The notes beneath the pieces were generated by a model. That model made no database searches and was not told where the DNA came from. It saw only the letters and a list, made by a program, of their open reading frames with translations. The translations under genes and the position numbers were made by a program. From NCBI RefSeq assembly GCF_020520425.1, contig NC_079487.1, positions 109,836,141 through 109,900,140 of the forward strand: a DNA stretch of 64,000 nucleotides, read 5' to 3'. Below are positions 62,305-64,000 of the stretch, in pieces; position 1 is the first letter of the stretch, and the number at the start of each line of letters is the position of its first letter. The stretch is from Spinacia oleracea. Taxonomy: Eukaryota; Streptophyta; Magnoliopsida; Caryophyllales; Amaranthaceae.

Positions 62305-62326
62305 AAAAAAAAAAAAAAAAAAAAAA
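62305..62326 (+). other. Poly-A tail of the LINE
   Basis: A run of about 22 A follows a short 3' UTR and directly precedes the right target duplication. Confidence 0.9.
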
Positions 62327-62341
62327 CTACGCAATGTTATA
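62327..62341. repeat. LINE target site duplication, right copy
   Basis: Identical to 54799-54813. Confidence 0.92.
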
Positions 62342-62406
62342 CTTCGTATAAAAATTACACGTAGATCAATGTTTAGTTAAATTAGTTTTGTACAATACGG
62401 AGTATA

Positions 62407-62880
62407 TGAGAAGTTTTATGTGCTTTGAAATTTTAGGAAAGACGATCTAACGGTTAGACCACTTTTATGCACTGGAATCAATTAGTTATGCACTTTAACT
62501 AATTAGTTAACCACTCAAACTAATTAGTTAAGTATGAAATTCAATTTGTTAAGCAACGAAATCAATTAGTTATGCAACTGAACCAATTAGTTAAACATAG
62601 AACCAATTAGTTAACAATGAAACTGATTAGTTAAGCAATGAGATCAATTAGTAAAAAATTATGAGTTTTAGTTAATAATAAGTTTGTTCAAAAATAATAA
62701 CTATTTCACTCATAAAATTAACTATTTCACTCATAAAATTAACTATTTCACTCATAAATTTAACTATTTGTCTTTATACCTTAACTATTTTGTTATTCAA
62801 TTAGTTATGATTTTATTACTTTTAGTTAATATCAAAAAAATGGTCTAACCGTTAGACGGTTTTACACAAAAACTTTTGAA
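62407..62880. mobile_element. Palindromic repeat element with internal CAATTAGTTA tandem repeats
   Basis: TCTAACGGTTAGACC (about 62447-62461) is mirrored by GGTCTAACCGTTAGA (about 62842-62856), and outer flanks GAAGTTTTATGTG and CACAAAAACTTTTG are also roughly inverted. Inside, a unit of about 25 bp with CAATTAGTTAA repeats (62475-62650) and a 22-bp unit with AACTATTTCACTCATAAAAT repeats three times (62699-62765). No ORF. Class unknown; a MITE is my best guess. Confidence 0.5.
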
Positions 62881-64000
62881 GTATTTTATATTTTTATGGT
62901 AGAAAATACTTTTACACAGTGGATCATTTGTTGTCTTTAGCCCTATTTTCTCTTTTGCGGAACTATACTTCAACACTCCCTCAATTATTAGAGATTTTAA
63001 GTGTGTATAACGAGTGAATGTGAAAATCTCCTTTGGAATTTTTCTAGAAAAAACCCCGCATGATACACCGCAAAATATGTTGTCATCACTACTTGCCTCT
63101 AATTTCCACCACACAATGTGGTTTCCAATCAACCATCATTTTTGAGTTAATTAGAATAAATTCAAAAAAGAAATCTTAAATTTATGAAGTAAATCAATTG
63201 ATATAATGTCATGAAAACAAAGGCAAACAAAATTTATTTACTTATTTATGTAAAAGGTGGTTAGATGAATACAAATATTGTGAGAACATTATATAGTGAC
63301 ACTTACTTAATCGCTTATATTTCATATAAAAATGTCTCGTGACACTCCTAATTCACATAAAATATCTCGTGACACATATATAAATGAATCACACAAAATT
63401 TATTCTCTTGTAGATAATCATGATCGAGTTACTTACAAGTTTAACAATTTTCTCAAATATCTAAATAAAATTCTCTTTTCTATACTGTACTTCGTATATG
63501 TTTATATATATCAAAAATTCTAAACAGAAAATTGTGTGGCAGTTTCCAATGAAACATATTTAAAATTGTCTTTAAGTTGCATCTAACAATCATAATCAAA
63601 CATTGGATAAATAGAAATAATCAAAGTTGAAGTGGCTACGGGCAAGCAAGCAAACCATTGCTTTTTATCGTGCATAATGAAATATTTCAAATCAAGCAAA
63701 GAAATAATGGACTTTTCATGTAGTGTCACTTCCTTTCTTCACATAGTATGAGTGTGCGTTATCAATTTCCTTCGTTGGTGAACTATCATGTCATTTTCCT
63801 ATTTTTAAGCAATAAGAACAAAAACAAAGAGGGATTTTTAATGTACATACATCATCATCTTTCATCCCACTTGAATTTATAGTTGGTCCATTTTTGGCAA
63901 AATTTCCATAAATGTTCAACTAGCAAATGCTAAAGATGGCTACCTAGGCACAACCGCACAACATGCCCTAAGACAAAAAAAACTCGTCAAGAGAATCAAA
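62881..64000. other. Right-end intergenic DNA, nothing recognised
   Basis: AT-rich, with short ORFs lacking motifs. TCTCGTGACAC is repeated at 63333 and 63364. I can support no gene here. Confidence 0.4.

Larger units (their letters stand above)
54814..62326 (+). mobile_element. Full-length L1-type LINE with three linked ORFs
   Basis: The element is bounded by a perfect 15-bp target duplication and ends in a poly-A tail (62305-62326), the marks of target-primed reverse transcription. It carries ORF1 with a zinc knuckle, a middle ORF, and ORF2 with endonuclease, RT, zinc-binding region and RNase H. It is very compact: about 30 bp lie before the first ATG and about 20 bp between the last stop and the poly-A. 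The perfect duplication and long open frames indicate recent insertion. A single nonsense codon in ORF2 makes this copy probably inactive by itself. Confidence 0.93.

Overview
The window is AT-rich plant nuclear DNA. It is mostly transposable elements, with five host genes in the middle (one glycosyltransferase and four small paralogues) and one full-length LINE near the right end. Evidence for a plant: an intact UDP-glycosyltransferase with a plant PSPG box, a plant-type L1 LINE with a C-terminal RNase H, Copia and Gypsy LTR elements of plant lineages, Helitron ends and Stowaway-like MITEs. The UGT71-like enzyme and the general look of the LTR families would fit a Caryophyllales (spinach/beet/quinoa-like) genome. 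That last step is an inference from memory, not a test.

Layout. Positions 1-19356 hold two copies of one Copia-like LTR family with no long coding ORF. Element A lies on the minus strand and runs off the left edge. Its 5' LTR was split by element B (plus strand, 8481-18861), which inserted in opposite orientation with a 5-bp target duplication (TCCGA). The result is an inverted repeat with arms of about 8.5 kb. Degraded LTR-like sequence follows (19357-20140), then an intact intronless UGT71-type glycosyltransferase gene (20645-22108), three Stowaway-like MITEs, a LINE remnant and ACCCGA-rich DNA.

From 25.8 to 39.5 kb there are four same-strand paralogues of a small protein. Each has one N-terminal membrane segment, a fixed Arg26-Cys27 pair and a Gly-rich tail. 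The last two are identical in protein and lie in a 1.4-kb direct duplication (31074-32472 and 39047-40445). Between and around the paralogues are a Mutator-like element with 9-bp target duplications, two small MITEs, two LINE 3' ends with (TAA)n tails, a CACTA end, and a chimera of a Tat-like LTR fragment with Tekay-type gypsy pol, chromodomain and LTR.

From 40.5 to 51.6 kb is a large Tat/Ogre-like gypsy element with near-identical LTRs and about 8 kb of internal DNA without coding capacity. It carries repeated GC-rich hairpins, repeated PPT-like GGGGGCT motifs and tandem repeats before its 3' LTR. A (TA)n tract, a cluster of Helitron-like elements and a complete Stowaway-like MITE follow. 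The right end holds a full-length L1-type LINE (54814-62326) with 15-bp target duplications and a poly-A tail. Its three ORFs are joined by two exact ATGA stop/start overlaps; the middle 337-codon ORF matches no family I recognise. ORF2 carries one in-frame TGA. The last 1.7 kb holds one palindromic repeat element and nothing else I can name.

I found no operon, CRISPR array, rRNA or tRNA gene. I see no link in function between the UGT and the small membrane proteins beyond proximity.
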